From: Buddleja alternifolia
Taxonomy: Eukaryota; Streptophyta; Magnoliopsida; Lamiales; Scrophulariaceae
DNA length: 64,000 bases
NCBI GenBank assembly: GCA_019426215.1
Contig: CM033393.1
Coordinates: 23,314,591 to 23,378,590 of the forward strand
Reading direction: 5' to 3'
The notes below the pieces were generated by a model, which did no database searches, was not told the DNA's origin, and was given only the letters and a program-made list of their open reading frames with translations. This document shows positions 1 through 12,620 of the stretch, piece after piece (the first letter of the stretch is position 1; each line of letters begins with the position of its first letter). The translations under genes and the position numbers were made by a program.

Positions 1-42
1 GATTTTGATTTGGAGGCGGAGGCGCTTTATATTGAACTGGCG

Positions 43-950
43 CTAGAGGCTGAGGGGCAGAATACACTGGCGCTTGATACTGAGGTGCTTGTGCAGGGGG
101 GGTTTGAAATGGGTCTGTCCAATAGGATTTCTCTTTTCATATCTTAGAAACTTCTCGAATTTCTTGACTAATAAAGTCATTTTCTTTTCCTCGTTTGATT
201 TTGTCGCTTTCACCTCACTGACTGCTTTTCCCTTACTTTTGGTAGTGGCAATTAAAGCTCCTGATTCAGTTGCTGAAGTTGATGTGTCGCTGACTTCACC
301 TAATTCAAATTCAAAAGCCCTTAGCTCTGAAAACACATATTCTGGATTTATACTATACAACATTTGTGATTCTCTCATTGCTATAGTTTTTATCAAATAC
401 TTGCTTGGAAGACTTCTAAAAATCTTATTGACCATTTCCTTGTTAGTCAACTCTGTATCCAATGACGCTAACTTTGTAATAAGCGAAGTAAACCTCGCAT
501 CCAATTGATCTAGCATCTCGTTGGGCTGCATCTTAAAATGCTCAAATCCTTGCATGGCTATGGAGAGCTTGTTCTCCCTCATCTGTGTAGATCCTTCACA
601 TACAGAGGCCAACTTAGCCCAAATCTCTTTTGAAGTCTTATATAGCTAAATTTTGTTGACAATCCTTCATTGTTTATCAACGCTGAGTAAAGAGCGCTTC
701 GCCCAACATTATCCAAGTTAGCTCTTTTACGATCTTCTGGCGCCCATCCCAACTTTGTCTTCTCGACATAACCATCTAGAGTCGCTTCAGTCGCTCCAGG
801 GGCTCGAGCTATAACTTTCATGATTTGAATGGGGCCATCTGTAATTACATCACACATCTCATTATCACATGAACATAAATAAGCGAATGCTCTAAGTTTC
901 CATGAGTCATAGTTTGACTCAATCAAATTTGGTATTTTGTTAAAAGCCAT
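43..950 (-). pseudogene. gag: SIRE-type gag (capsid) pseudogene, N-terminal part
   Basis: Gag forms the virus-like particle in the cytoplasm. The start codon at 950-948 opens with MAFNKIPNLIESNYDSW, the usual retrotransposon gag N-terminus (a short N-terminal domain followed by a UBN2-like domain). The second half, starting around 640, has the UBN2-type stretch with FRSLPSKYLIKTIAMRES, close to the family's leucine-rich 'LRSLP' motif. A one-base frameshift near 640-650 separates the halves: the upstream frame runs out of register just before KEIWAKL. A lysine-rich tail follows, and the frame stops at 43. No zinc knuckle is visible before the window edge. The gene is a decayed copy. Confidence 0.75.
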
Positions 951-1046
951 GATATGAAATTTTTTAGAAAATAAAGCGACTAAGTTTTGAAAAATGGATC
1001 TAAACAAGCAGTTACGCTCGGAAACGCTTAGGTTTCCACTTCAACC

Positions 1047-1058
1047 GCTCTGATACCA
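1047..1058 (-). promoter_or_regulatory. Primer binding site, initiator tRNA-Met type
   Basis: The minus strand reads TGGTATCAGAGC two bases after the LTR end (TGATGG... begins at 1061). This is the standard copia primer site complementary to the 3' end of initiator tRNA-Met. Confidence 0.85.
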
Positions 1059-1060
1059 CT

Positions 1061-2039
1061 TGATGGTCTCAAGTGGCATACCAAAGGGTCTAAAAAGGGG
1101 GGGGGGGGGTTGAATAGACCCTGAAGTCTTTTTCGGTTTCAAAAATTTTGTATCACTTTTTAAGATTTTGAATGCTTGGTAAGCTAAGCGCTAGGTCAGG
1201 CGCTTAAGATAAGATAACTTAGACTTAGTGATTTTAACAATTACCAAAGAGGGTAATGCTTCAATCGCTTAATCAGGGTTAGCACAGCGGAAATGATTTT
1301 AAAGCTTAGCATTCTCTTTAACTAAATAGTCGCTCAACCGTTTTAAAACCTTTTTAAAGATATGTTAAAAATATAAAATAAAGCAGTAAATAACACAAGA
1401 TATGTATGGTTCACTGGGTATGTAATCCCAGCTACGTCCTTTTTCTCCTTTGCACTTGGAGGAATTCCTCTAAGTTGATTTTCGAAGGATCACACAGAGG
1501 CTTCTACAAAATATAATTAAGGGAAGACGATCTTGAGCTCCTTGATCACACAGACTTCAGCTCCAATGAAGATCTTTTTCAACAAGCTTCTCTCACACAG
1601 AAATGCTGCTTGTAGTTCAACAACTTTCTCACTTAGATGAAAGAGGTTGAGGGTTTTTGTCACAGGTTTGTATGATTTTAGGAAGTTCAAACAACTTGGG
1701 ATATCTCAATAAGAGTGTAGGGTTCCTCTATGAAGATGTTTGAGATATCGGTGATTGTCTTTGGAATGTATATGAAAAGCTTGAAGGATTTTAGCTATAG
1801 AGTTTATAAGCTTTTCTCTCAAATATTTTCAGCAAAGTTTTGACCTTTTCTTGTGCATGTGTGTGTGCGTGTATTTTTAGGATTTGCTGAAGAGTAATAT
1901 TTATAGAGATTTCTTGGGATTTGTCCGTTGGACACACGCAGGCGCGTGTCTCTCACGCAGTGTGTTAATAGTCCATTTTCTGACATTCCTGAATTTCTAC
2001 TGTTATCGATTGGACACAAGCAGACTTTGAACTCTGAAT
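1061..2039 (-). repeat. SIRE 5' LTR, 3' portion (979 bp)
   Basis: In element orientation this is the end of the LTR, closing in CCATCA just before the primer site. A run of about 13 G (1097-1109) lies near the end. The LTR continues at 16038 after the nested element. It includes short ORFs such as 1819-2019 with no protein similarity that I recognise. Confidence 0.75.
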
Positions 2040-3827
2040 TGTTGGGTTTTGAGAAAAATCAAATAAAGGCAGCGGAAGGATTTCAAAAATTTTAATTTAA
2101 AACCCAACGTTTGAATTCTATGATCGCATATTCAAATCTTTGATTTCGCATAACGAATAACTACTTACCCGTTGAAGCGAAGTGGTTGAAGAATCCGATT
2201 CCTCCTCAAAAACTCGAATTGATGAAGTCTTGATTTCTTCAATCCTCGTGTAATCTTCAATTCTTGAATTCGTTGACTTTTTTGAATTTGATCCAAACAA
2301 CGAAATTACACTGTCTCTAAATTATCATGCACGAATTGATTGACGAAAAATTTCCACTTTTTCTCCAAGGGGGCGACGGCTAGAGTATAGAGAGGGGAGG
2401 ATGATTTTCTTCTTTTCTTTCTAGGAGAGTTATGAAAGTCTATGTCTTGTTCTAGTTAAAAACTCCTTTTATATTTCATGATTTATTGACCAAGACAAAC
2501 AAAAGATACCTTGTATGTCAGGCATCCTTTTGGACGCCCAGCTTAACTTAATAGGCATCCTCTTGGACGCCCATTATGGTCTCCAGGTGCCCTTTTGTTT
2601 TAATTAATTATCTATTTAATTAATAATTCATTATATCCAATAAATAAATAAATTAAATAATCAAATTAATTAGATAAAATAATTCATTAATTTATTTCCA
2701 TAAGAAATTAATCAATAATTAATCTTATCCTTATAATTAAGTATTTCATCTAATGAATAATTAATTATTTAATTTATCCAATAAATTAAAATTCCTAGAA
2801 AAATAGGAACTCCTTTTATTCATTTTTCTTTATCAATCCATTAGCGCGACTCTTTAGGTTCGTTTTGTTTGGCAATGAGAGGAAACCGAAGGAAGTGGGT
2901 AACACCTAGTCAGTCACTTGGCCCATTTCGTAGCCCAAATGAAATCGAATGATTGGATCATTCCACACATTCCAATCATAAATATTGTATCAGTGTAAAC
3001 TCTTTGTTCGTATACCCCAGTCAAGTGAGAGTCATGGTTATGTGAAACTCACTGGACTTGGCCATATGTATTAATTATAATAATACAAGATCATTGAGAT
3101 CGATTTAGTGCCTCACACAATCGTCTCTTTTTGCTTTGGCCAAAGACTTTGATCTCTGTTTATCTATAATCACATAAGGTACTTTCTCACTCACTTATGA
3201 GAGAACAAATCCCATGTTAGATATCAGCTAAGACTACCACTTGCCCATCAAGCCGCATTTTGAGGCTGACCCCACCAACGGGTGAATTGGGTTTAACTAC
3301 TCTAATAAAATACTTGACGTCAACAAGTGCATCTTCAGCCTAATACTTCAGGTCAAAGGTTCACTTATTACCTATTACGCATAATCAGTTCTGTCATTGA
3401 CAGTCACAAAGTGAAAACCCATATGACAGAACCGATGCGAATCTTGTTCGAGCATATCAGTTCCACTGATGCGCCTACAATCTTAAGCTCCTAACAACCC
3501 ATTGTACTCGACTGGCAGTCCCATGTCAAAGCTAAGATTATACAAGTGTTCTAAGTCTTTATTTGTCCATTAAAGACTTCATTTTAATTGCGAACTAGTT
3601 TTAGTAATCAAGATTGATCTCTCCAGTGCCAACCTTCCTATCCCATAGGAAGCAAAGGGATCGCACTGAAAACATGGACAAAGCGTTTTACACAACTTAT
3701 AGATGTAGATAAGATTTAAGCGAAAACTAAATAATGGCTTTATTATAAATAACAAAAAATAAGTTCATTACAAGAAAGATGCCCTATCATTCTATCCTCT
3801 ATTGCATCTGAGGCCATAATCCTAACA
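2040..3827 (-). repeat. Angela element 3' LTR (1788 bp)
   Basis: It starts TGTTGGGTTTT and ends CCTAACA, next to the polypurine tract. It matches 12621-16032 once the insertion there is removed. The 183-bp ORF at 2118-2300 recurs at the same place in the other LTR (12699-12881) and is LTR sequence, not a gene. Confidence 0.85.
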
Positions 3828-3842
3828 ATCTCCCACTTGCAC
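3828..3842 (-). promoter_or_regulatory. Polypurine tract of the Angela element
   Basis: The minus strand reads AAGTGGGAGATTG directly before the 3' LTR start TGTTAGG. This is the typical copia plus-strand primer tract. Confidence 0.75.
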
Positions 3843-4434
3843 TCAATGCCACTCATTGTGGTATCTTATACCCATCCTTTCCAGGTGATGGTCCAGAACA
3901 GCCTGAGGTAGTGGTTTGGTGAACGGGTCAGCTACATTGACAGCTAAGGCTATTACCTGCACTGCTATCTCTCCTCTGCCAACGATTTCTCTTATGATCT
4001 TATGATGTGAAATCTTCTCTCAATGTGTTTAGATTATATGAGACCTTGGTTCCATAGCTTGCGCTATTGCTCCATTGTTATCACAATAAAGTGGTAACGG
4101 GAGTTGTGTACTAGGAACCACTTCAAGTTCTCCAAGGAATTTTCTCATCCAACAGCTTCTTTGGCTGCCTCTGAGGCTGCCACATATTCAGCTTCAGTAG
4201 TGGAATCCGCAGTTGTCCTTTGCTTGAAAATTTTCCAAGACACCGCCCCACCATTAAGCATGAAAACAAACCCTGAAGTGGATTTCAGTCATCAACATCA
4301 GACTGAAAGTCTGAGTCAGTGTAACCTTCCATCTTCAGGTCTCCACCTCCATAGATGAGAATCATATCCATAGTTCTTTTGAGATACTTTAGGATATTCT
4401 TCATAGCTATCCAATCTTCCTTTCCCGGGTTTGC
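3843..4434 (-). pseudogene. Angela RNase H pseudogene
   Basis: Broken translation of the minus strand shows the copia RNase H order: KYLKRTMDMILIYGG, then GYTDSDFQSD with the first catalytic Asp context, then [16 protein letters not shown] with the catalytic Glu, then LYCDNNGAIA with the third acidic residue, ending near the polypurine tract with VADPFTKPLPQ. RNase H removes the RNA strand during reverse transcription. Several frameshifts and stops separate these pieces, for example after DFQSDVDD. It joins the reverse transcriptase fragment at its upstream side. Confidence 0.75.
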
Positions 4435-5400
4435 CTAAAATTGACTCACCACGCTTACAACATAGGAAATGTCAGGTCTTGTACACAACATTGCATACAT
4501 TAGGCTACCAACTGCAGAAGCGTAGGGTACATTGCTCATCTCCCTTCTATCTTCCTCACTTTGAGGACACATAGATTTGGATAAGTGTACTCCATGACTC
4601 ATGGGAAGAAACCATTTCTTAGAATTGTCCATCCTAAATCTCTTTAGGACCTTTTCTAAGTAAAGGGCTTGGGAGAGACCTATCATTCTCTTAGTTCTAT
4701 CTCTACAGATACGAATTCCTAGAATGTATGTCGTTTCTCCCAAGTCTTTCATGGAAAACATACTTGAAAGCCATTTCTTGGCAGTAGTGAGCATTCCCAC
4801 GTCATTTCCTATAAGTTGGATATCATCCACATATAGTACTAAGAACGAGATCTTGTTCCCATCAGTCTTCTTGTAGACACAGGGCTCATCTTCATTCTTG
4901 ATGAAGCTATATCCCTTTACTACTTCATTCAAACAAAGGTTCTAGCTTCTAGATGCTTGCTTGAGACCGTATATGGACCTCTCAAGTTTACATACTTTAT
5001 GAATATCGGTCTCGGATCCAAAACCTTTTGGCTGTTCCATATAGATGTCCTCTTCGAGGAATCTATTTAGAAAATCTGCTTTGACATCCATCTTCCATAT
5101 CTCATAATCCAAGTATAAAGCTATCGATAATATTATTCGGATGGACTTTATCATGGCCACAGGCGAAAAGATTTCTTGATAATCAATTCCTTCTCTTTGA
5201 CTATACCCCTTCGCTATGGACCTGGCTTTAAATGTGTCAACCTTACCATCGCTACCTATCTTTCTTTTGTAGATCCACTTACATCCTATAAGTTTTATAC
5301 CTTCAAAACGATCTACTGAAGTTCAGACTTGGTTCGATTGCATAGAGTCCATCTCTATTTCCATTGATTCTCGCCATCTTGAAGCGTCGACATCCACCAT
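4435..5400 (-). pseudogene. Angela reverse transcriptase pseudogene
   Basis: This copies element RNA into DNA inside the particle. Two open pieces are visible. The first (4942-5160, extending upstream in broken form to about 5400) carries FSPVAMIKSIRIILSIAL, then DYEIWKMDVKADFLN with the first catalytic Asp, then YGLKQASRS. The second (4435-4932) carries FLVLYVDDIQLIGNDVG with the YVDD active site, then MIGLSQALYLEKVLKRF. The pieces are parted by a stop just after ASRS, where the family has Trp, so a TGG-to-TAG or TGA change is likely. A further stop follows VVSQF. The active-site residues survive but the ORF is dead. Confidence 0.85.
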
Positions 5401-5596
5401 CACTTGATCATAGGTACAAGGATCATCTTCATGACCCTCCTATACTACGGTGTGAAGCTCTGGCTCCCCTGCAGTAGATACCCATACCTCTCAGGTTCAT
5501 GTGGTATTCTACCAGATCTACGTGGTGGTTGTGTTACTATTAGGTCAGGCCTTGGTTCTTAGACATATGTCTGAGAGGGATTTTCATTTTGTTCTT

Positions 5597-6805
5597 CTAG
5601 AACAGTCTTTCTACCTTTGCCTTCCAAGATGAATTCATCTTCAAGGATGTGGGCTTGTAGGCCACAATGATTCTCTGATCATCATGTAGGTAAAAGAAGA
5701 ATCTCATGGAATCTTCAGGATACCCAATGAAACGTCCCATGAGGGATCTTGTCTCCAATTTCTCCACTTTAGACTTCTTGACATAAGTAGGACATCCCCA
5801 AATCTTAATGTGATTAAGACTTGGTTTTCTATTATTCCACATCTCATGCGGAGTTTTAGGAAAGGATTTGGAGGGACATCTATTCAATATATAAGCAGTA
5901 GTAAGGAGAGCGTGTCCCCACAACAAAATGGGTAAATCAGTGTAACTATGCATGGAACGAACAATGCCCAACAGTGTTCAATTCCTTCTCTCGGCTACTC
6001 CATTTAGTTGAGGAGTTGCTGGTGGTGTAAGTTGTAACATTATTCCTTGTTCTCTAAGGAATTCATCAAACTCGGCACTCACATATTCTCTTCCACGATC
6101 CGACCGCAGAGTTTTTATATTTTTCCCAATTTGATTTTCTACCAAAGCTTTGAATTCTTTGAACCTTTCAAAGGATTCAGACTTTTGCTTCATCGGATAA
6201 ACTAGACCATATCTTGAATGGTCGTCTGTGAAAGTGACAAAGTAGTAGAAACCTCTACGAGCCATTTCTCCAAATGGTCCGCTAACGTCGATATGTACTA
6301 ATCCTAAGACTTGAGTGGCTCTTTCAAAAGTCCTGGTGAAGGGTGATCTAGTCATCTTGCCAAAGAGACATGATTCACATGTTGGATAGGGATCTGACCC
6401 TAGAGAGCTTAAAATACAGTCTTTTTCCATTTTGTGGATCTTGTGCTCTCCAGCATGACATAGTCTAAGATGCCACTTTAGTCTTAAATTAGCTTCTTGC
6501 CTACTACGTTTATTAGGTACAACATTCACATCAGATGAATTACGAACATTTAAATAATACAAACCATTAACTAAAGAAGCATTGCCAACTAATTTATTTC
6601 CATAATAAATATCACAATTTAATTTAGAAAAACTGAATGTATAACCAGTCTTGACTAATATAGGAATGGAAACAATGTTCTTAAGCCCCTTGGGAAAAAC
6701 TAAAACATCATTTAAAAATAATAAATGTCTAGAATTCAAATATAAAGTAGTAAATCCAATCCTGGTAGCTGTGACGCTTTCCCCCCTGCCTACTTTGATC
6801 ATCAC
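5597..6805 (-). pseudogene. Angela integrase pseudogene
   Basis: Integrase inserts the cDNA into the chromosome. The piece at 5978-6805 has the zinc-binding region (WHLRLCHAGEHKIHKM, then CESCLFGKM) and the catalytic core: Asp in VHIDVSGP, Asp in LRSDRGREY and Glu in NGVAERRN, which is the DD35E set. The second piece (5597-5971) continues with MGIVRSMHSY, ILNRCPSKS and WGCPTYVKK. A short break at about 5972-5977 parts them. Residues 1-75 of the first piece resemble the region between protease and integrase. 5401-5596 is the decayed integrase-reverse transcriptase linker. Confidence 0.85.
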
Positions 6806-7390
6806 TTCTTCTCAGCCCGGCTTTCTACTTCTCTGGAGATCCTGTTCCAAACAACACACATGGGCACTAGCCCCCGAGTCCAGAATCCATAAAGTAGAAA
6901 AAACGGTCATAGAACAATTAGTTTCAAAAATGAAAAATTTCATACCTTTTGCACATTTGCCTAATTTAGGACAGTTCCTCTTCTAGTGGCCAAGCTGACC
7001 GCACTCGAGACATCTGATGTCTTCTTAGGCCTTTTGCACTTATAATACCTTTGAGCTTTTCCCTTACCCTTTTGAACACCCCCTTTAGCTCCTAGCTCAC
7101 CAGCCTGCTTCTTGTTGTTCTTGTTCTTGTTCTTGTTCTTCTCAGACTTAGACTTTTTAGGTCTAGAAGAGATGACCAAGGCAATTTCCTTTCCCTTTGG
7201 TTTCATTTGAGATTGTGCAGTAACCAACTTGTTCATTAGCCCAGATAAATTGCACTCTATCTCATTGCAGTTAAAGTGAACCACAAATTGGGAGAAGGAA
7301 TCAAGAAGAGACTGCAAGATAAAGTCAGTTTGAAGGGTGGCGTTCATGGTGAAGTCGATATTGGGATCGGTACAAACCCCCGGGGATGCC
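6806..7390 (-). pseudogene. Angela gag C-terminus, zinc knuckle and protease remnant
   Basis: From upstream to downstream the minus strand encodes TLQTDFILQSLLDSFSQFVV (end of the capsid-like domain), a lysine- and asparagine-rich stretch (KNKNKNKNNKK), a CCHC zinc knuckle near 6970-7012 and the aspartic protease active site WILDSGASAHVC near 6864-6889. The knuckle lies in a different frame from the upstream ORF, so a frameshift precedes it, and it holds a stop at the position usually filled by Trp. The upstream half of gag is displaced to 10081-10574 by an insertion. Confidence 0.75.
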
Positions 7391-9079
7391 GGTGCAGCGG
7401 AAGACATATACATTTAAAAATTAAAGCATCATCCCCGAAATTAGGGCTAGGTAGACATGGTACCGTCGGACCTAGAGGATGTTTATATGTGTTTACCTCT
7501 TGAAGACCAAAAATCAGCAACGTCTTTTTAAGCAACTCCTTGCTACACCTCTCCGGATGAGTTTACCCTAGCGCCCCAAGTGTTGCGCTTCTAAGTTTAT
7601 CCACACCTTTAGCTCGTATCCTCGATTATCTGCACCAGTGCTAGCAAGGAGAATATCGAAACTTGGCTTATGAAATGGGTAGGAATATATTTTGGTGTTC
7701 TTCGTACTCAACACATGATTTGGAAGGATATTTTGAAAGAGGTGGAAGAGAAAAGATGGAGATAATTTTTTACAATCAAAATTGTGTAGAATAAAAATAA
7801 CTTCATTAACTTATATCAAAATTACTAGTCAATAAAATATCAATACACACACACACACACACATATATATATAGGGTGAGAGTCCACAAATATGGAAACC
7901 CACACACACATATCTACACGCCTAAATAGGCGTTTATACATATTCTTTATATATATAAATATATATATATATATATTTATATTTTGTGCTTAGTTCCCTT
8001 CCATCTTGTATCTCTTCCTTAATTAATTGGATACTTTCCAACTAATTAGATACTTCCATATATTTGATACATATCAAATTTAGCATATCTTATCAAATAA
8101 GATCTTTCCATATCTTCAATATTTATCCTAATATATTTATAAGATCTTTCCATATCAATTAGTTACCTAATTAATTAGAATAGATCCTACCAAATATATT
8201 ATAGGATAGATCTTTACATAGACTTGGTGAACAAGATAAAAATCCTCCACCAAATCTACACATATATACACGCCTACATGCATTTATCTATATATATATA
8301 TATTTATTTTCTCTTTCACATATTAATTAATTAGACCACTAATTAATTAACTAGTCTTTCCCAATTTAATAATCCAATATTTAATTATAAGACTTTTATT
8401 CACTAAGACAACTTAATTAATTTATTCCCTTTCCCGATTAATTAATTCCAATTAATTAATCTCTCCATTAATTCACAAAGAATTAATTAGCCAATAGGTA
8501 CTACACTAAGTACTATGTGTGACCCCTTACGCTCATTAACATGCTAGCCATAAGTCTTTCCATAGGCTAGATTAATTATTCATAATAATTACCTAGGCCT
8601 TGGATTAACTGCACCAATTAAGCCACCTATTGGCCGTGGTTCAATATCTAGCAACGTCACCATGACTTCCTAGATGTTAACGATGAAAATGCAAACCTCT
8701 CCAGATTTAGATCTTTGTGTGAGTCGAATCTCTTCATCTTTTTCCCGTCTAAGACCTAGGGTTCAGTGACGGTTGGAACCCTAATAGCCTCGGAAACTAT
8801 GACTATGTTGGTTTAACTAATGATCTGGTCTTCTAAGCAGGGATCACCAATCCCTCTTATAAGACAATGCTCTAGCCAGGGACTTTTCGATTATTCAGTT
8901 TTACTCAACGACATAGAAAATACCGGGTACTCATGACCTTGGATGAATCCCCTCTGACTGTCAATTGTTTTGCTATAACTACCAGACTATACCCAACATA
9001 CACGCCCTATGACTCTCCTGGAGTGCACGTGCATATCAAAGCAGAGTGGGTAGTACCATTTCCAATGACGTGTCAGGTC
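7391..9079. other. AT-rich LTR-like insertion inside the Angela gag, unidentified
   Basis: This stretch separates two halves of one gag gene. It begins with a GCAGCGGAA word like that near the start of the Angela-type LTRs, contains CA and TA microsatellites (7849-7980), long runs built from AATTAATTAA, and from about 8500 a non-repetitive part without ORFs of note. Composition and layout suggest another LTR or LTR fragment. I could not fix its ends or a target-site duplication. Confidence 0.35.
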
Positions 9080-9694
9080 TAAGGTGATGGGTTTGTGTGG
9101 AGATGATTTCAAATAGGTAAAGAAAACTGCTATGGAATTGACCCAAAAGGAAGATAAAATAGAGCCGAGATGGGTCGGGGCAGGCCCGAGGTTGAAATAA
9201 GCGATGGAATAGATCGGTTATCTTTACTATCACTAGTTATAACAAAAAACGAATTGGAGCAGTGCTAGGCGCTGACCCTGCACCTAGCGCCCAGGCGCGG
9301 GGCCGGCCGCGCCCAGGCGTGGATGTGCTCGGCTATACGCATTTTTGGCAAGAATTCTTGTCTTGGGGTACAAGTTGGCGGATTTTGGCATATTTGAATC
9401 CTAGTATGATTAGAATTATTTCCTATTGTGTTTAGGAATTATTCCCTTTGTTAATTAGGATTGTTTTCCTAATTTGTTTGGGTTTTAAACTTCTCCACCA
9501 TTATAAATATGAGAACTCACTCTTGTAAACATTGATGTAATAAATAAAGATGTAGTGTAGGTTGGCTCGTGGATGTACGCAAGTTATGCCGAACCACGTT
9601 AAAATTCTCGTGTTTTTCATCTTCATGTTTAGGCTTAGATTTATTGTTTCTTGTTTATTTTTCATGCTCTGATGCCTACCATCCCTAACACAAG
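9080..9694 (+). repeat. Possible solo LTR, plus strand
   Basis: The piece begins TGATGGG and ends CCCTAACA, with near-matching flanks TAAGG and CAAGG. It has a TATA box-like TATAAATATG at about 9511 followed by AATAAATAAAG near 9540, a spacing typical of an LTR promoter and polyadenylation signal. GC-rich words like those of the Athila spacers lie at 9262-9330. The one-base mismatch in the presumed duplication and the lack of a second copy keep this tentative. Confidence 0.4.
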
Positions 9695-10080
9695 GATTAT
9701 CTCACACTACGAAAACCAAAGGACTCCAAGTTCGACAGTACCAACGAGGAATCCTTGCGGGGCCGTTCATTCCCATATCCAGTATGAATCTTCATACATG
9801 TATTGCCATACAAGGCATCGATAATGAAATGCGTCGACCTCTTTGGAAGAGTTACATGCATGAACAAGTCTTGACGAGGCCAGTGATATCCCACATCTCA
9901 CAGCCTCTATGACTTGGAACAGTATTTAGGATACAGTCTTTAAGAGCATTCCATATGTTTTCCCTAACCGCCTCCCCTAACCATATGTAATCCATGTGAT
10001 CTTTATCTATACTATTACTAGTTATAATAGAAAGAAGCATTTCGTAACAGGTTTGATATATTCTAAGTGATAAGACTGAT
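9695..10080 (-). other. Unidentified segment with two short open frames
   Basis: Minus-strand frames at 9697-9894 and 9852-10121 are open but match nothing I recognise. The second frame runs into recognisable gag sequence (SELSVGL) at its start, so the foreign DNA probably begins near 10080. The words ATCTTTACTATCACTAGTTATAA near 9220 and a similar copy near 10003-10028 flank the segment and could mark an insertion. Confidence 0.3.
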
Positions 10081-10574
10081 ACAGTGTTAATGTTCAAGCC
10101 AACAGATAGCTCGCTGGGCACATAACACCTTCAGTCGAGAGCTTTCAATTTCTCAATCCTCGATACCATTTTGAGGAAATGATCACCAACCTTATCACTT
10201 TCTTTCATCTTGGCTCCAAAGAGCTCTTTCGATAGCTCATATCATGCAGTTCGACTGTGCTCACCGTAGAGCTCTACCAGTTAAGCTATGATAGCTCTTG
10301 CAGTGGGCATCTTATCATGTGACCTTTGAAGTTCATTGGTCAACGATTCCAGCATGTATCCTCTCACCCAAATGTCGTCCTTAACCCATCTTTCATGGGC
10401 TTGGACCTCTTCCTCGCTAGCACGTGTTCTAGCTGGAGCCCCCGGGATATTAGCCTCTAAGATGTATCCCAGAGATTCCATATTGAGGACAATCCCCAAA
10501 TTTCTAAGTCAGTCCACATAATTAGGTCTAGTAAGGATATTCTTTTCGAGTAAGATTGAAAGTGGGTTTGTCAT
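10081..10574 (-). pseudogene. gag: Angela gag N-terminal pseudogene
   Basis: The start codon at 10574-10572 opens MTNPLSILLEKN, followed by GIVLNMESLGYILEANIPGA, ERWVKDDIWVRGYMLESLTNELQ and TARAIIA, the classic Angela/Tork gag opening. A remnant of SKELFGAKMKE, then IEKLKALD, follows with stops. Compared with the family, the coding sequence should pass directly from the SELSVGL region near 10085 to LQTDFILQSL at about 7375; the intervening 2.7 kb is inserted. Stops occur after TRPNYVD and at several later points. Confidence 0.8.
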
Positions 10575-12607
10575 ATTTGAGAGAGATAAACGAGAAAATA
10601 ACTGCAGAAATAAACCAGATTAATTAGATTACTTGTATTTGACTTAACCGACAAAAATTAAGGATTTAAAATTTATCTTGGCTCCCACTGCATTTTTCGA
10701 ACCCCACACTCTCATGTGAAAAACAGGAATCATCATTGGCATCGATTCCAAAGCGGGTATTGAGGTGCTCAATCAATTACATGGGTTGCAACCTAACCGA
10801 TTTATGGCCTATTAATCAATAGAAGTGATGTCTAACATCAATTTATCCAATTAATGTTTCAATAGCTTTCCCCATAGTTCACCACGCCGCAACCTAACTG
10901 ATTTCTAAGCTCGTGAACTACCCGAGTTCATTCCCACCAACTCCTATAATCTAACATTTGAATTTCACCTTGTAACCTAACTGATTTCTGGGGTAATATA
11001 TGCTTCGATTAAGGCATTCCATGCACTTCATAAAATTCCAAATTATTTCCAAATGTATAACCCCCAAAACTGGGAAGCATTACACATTTGTAGTAATTTT
11101 AATTGTAGTAAGCTTAGTGGAGGGCGAGGATGTCACACATCCTTTACTAACTCGGTATTATTTATTTGGGAGATTTTAGTTTGTCAAATGTTTGGTCTCA
11201 CTTTGCACATTAATCAATTTATATAGCGCAACTATCACATGTTGAACATGCATAATTCATACTTCTAATAATCATGCCTATCATTATTAATATGGAATTA
11301 AATAAATAAATCCATTTACACTCGATCATGGACTTTTGCTAGAGGGTCCGAGCCAATGGGCCATCACATTGAAAGGTAAAGCGGAAAAACTAAACTCTAT
11401 GAGCTTTAACAATTTTAAATTATTTTACCACAACAACCCATAATAGAAAAAGTAAATCGAACATAACCTAAGTCCATGATTGGTGTTTCCATCATATAAG
11501 ACATGCTCGCATCAATTAATACATGTTCGCAACATTTAATGCATGCTCGCAATATTAAAACACTTATGTTAATTACATTAAATTTTTAGTCCAACTAAAA
11601 AGTCCTTTGTAAAAATTCCGAACTTTTATATATTGATTATTTCAATTAAAATCGTTCTAGTCCTACTAGACTTAGATATACAAAATTATAAATTAAGTGT
11701 ATCTACCTTTAATTAAAATAATATTAGTCCAACTAAAATAAATACATAAAATATGGAATCCCATTTTATTAAGATTTAAAGCAATCTTTAATTGGAAAAA
11801 CTTTTATTTGATTAAAGAATTAATTATTAATTATCCAAGAAAAATAATTTGTATTCTTTATTCAAATATTCAAGTAATTTCTAAGTTGAGGAAAAATTTA
11901 TAATATTTAATCCATAAATTAGTTATTAATCTCCAAGAAAAATAATTAATTATTCTAAATAATTTTTTTTTATTCCAATTAATTTTATCGGGTTCGATTT
12001 CATCAAAACCAACTTACCATCCTTTTGGTCTACTTGGACTTAATTCAATTGGGCTCAAATTAATTAATTAGAAAAAAACATCCACGCATTATTAATTTCC
12101 ATTGGGCTAGTTTTAACTTAAATCCAAATCACCAATCCAATGGCCCATTTGGAACTAATTAAATTAAGCCAAAACTAATTAATAAGTCAAAATTACGTAA
12201 TTTACCAATTGGGCTTAATTTGAATTATACCAGATCATCATCCTTTTGACCCATCCGGATAATTAAATTTACCCAAAACCCAAATACGAATTTCGACCCA
12301 ATACATAGCCCGTTTATTGACACGGATCCAAGACCCAAATCAGCGGGTCGTGTGTTCCGTCAGGCCGTGTGTATTGACACGGCGCCATGAGCCCCAGTGC
12401 ACGTGCAGCAGCATCGGGGCCTTTGGGCCCCATTTTTCCTCATTTTCGATTTTTTACATGCATCACAAAAAATCCTAGATTTACAATAAACATAAAAAAA
12501 AAATCAAATTCCAGGCCTAAAACCATAAAAACTCGCATGCTTCAAAAACACATATTATGCATATCATAAATCTCATAAACAAGATTAAATATGTGAATCA
12601 AAGAATT
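10575..12607 (-). other. Untranslated leader of the Angela element
   Basis: About 2 kb lies between the primer site and the gag start. No ORF that I can support is present; 11140-12270 is strongly AT-rich. A long leader is usual in BARE-1-like elements. Confidence 0.6.
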
Positions 12608-12619
12608 GCTCTGATACCA
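12608..12619 (-). promoter_or_regulatory. Primer binding site, initiator tRNA-Met type
   Basis: TGGTATCAGAGC on the minus strand, one base after the 5' LTR boundary at 12621. Confidence 0.85.
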
Positions 12620-12620
12620 C

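Noticed and set aside
10255..10300. Possible tRNA gene suggested by CTCACCGTAGAGCTCTACCAGTTAAGC-like sequence
   Set aside because: The words resemble the D-arm side of a tRNA on the reverse strand, but the stretch lies within gag similarity and no full cloverleaf could be traced.
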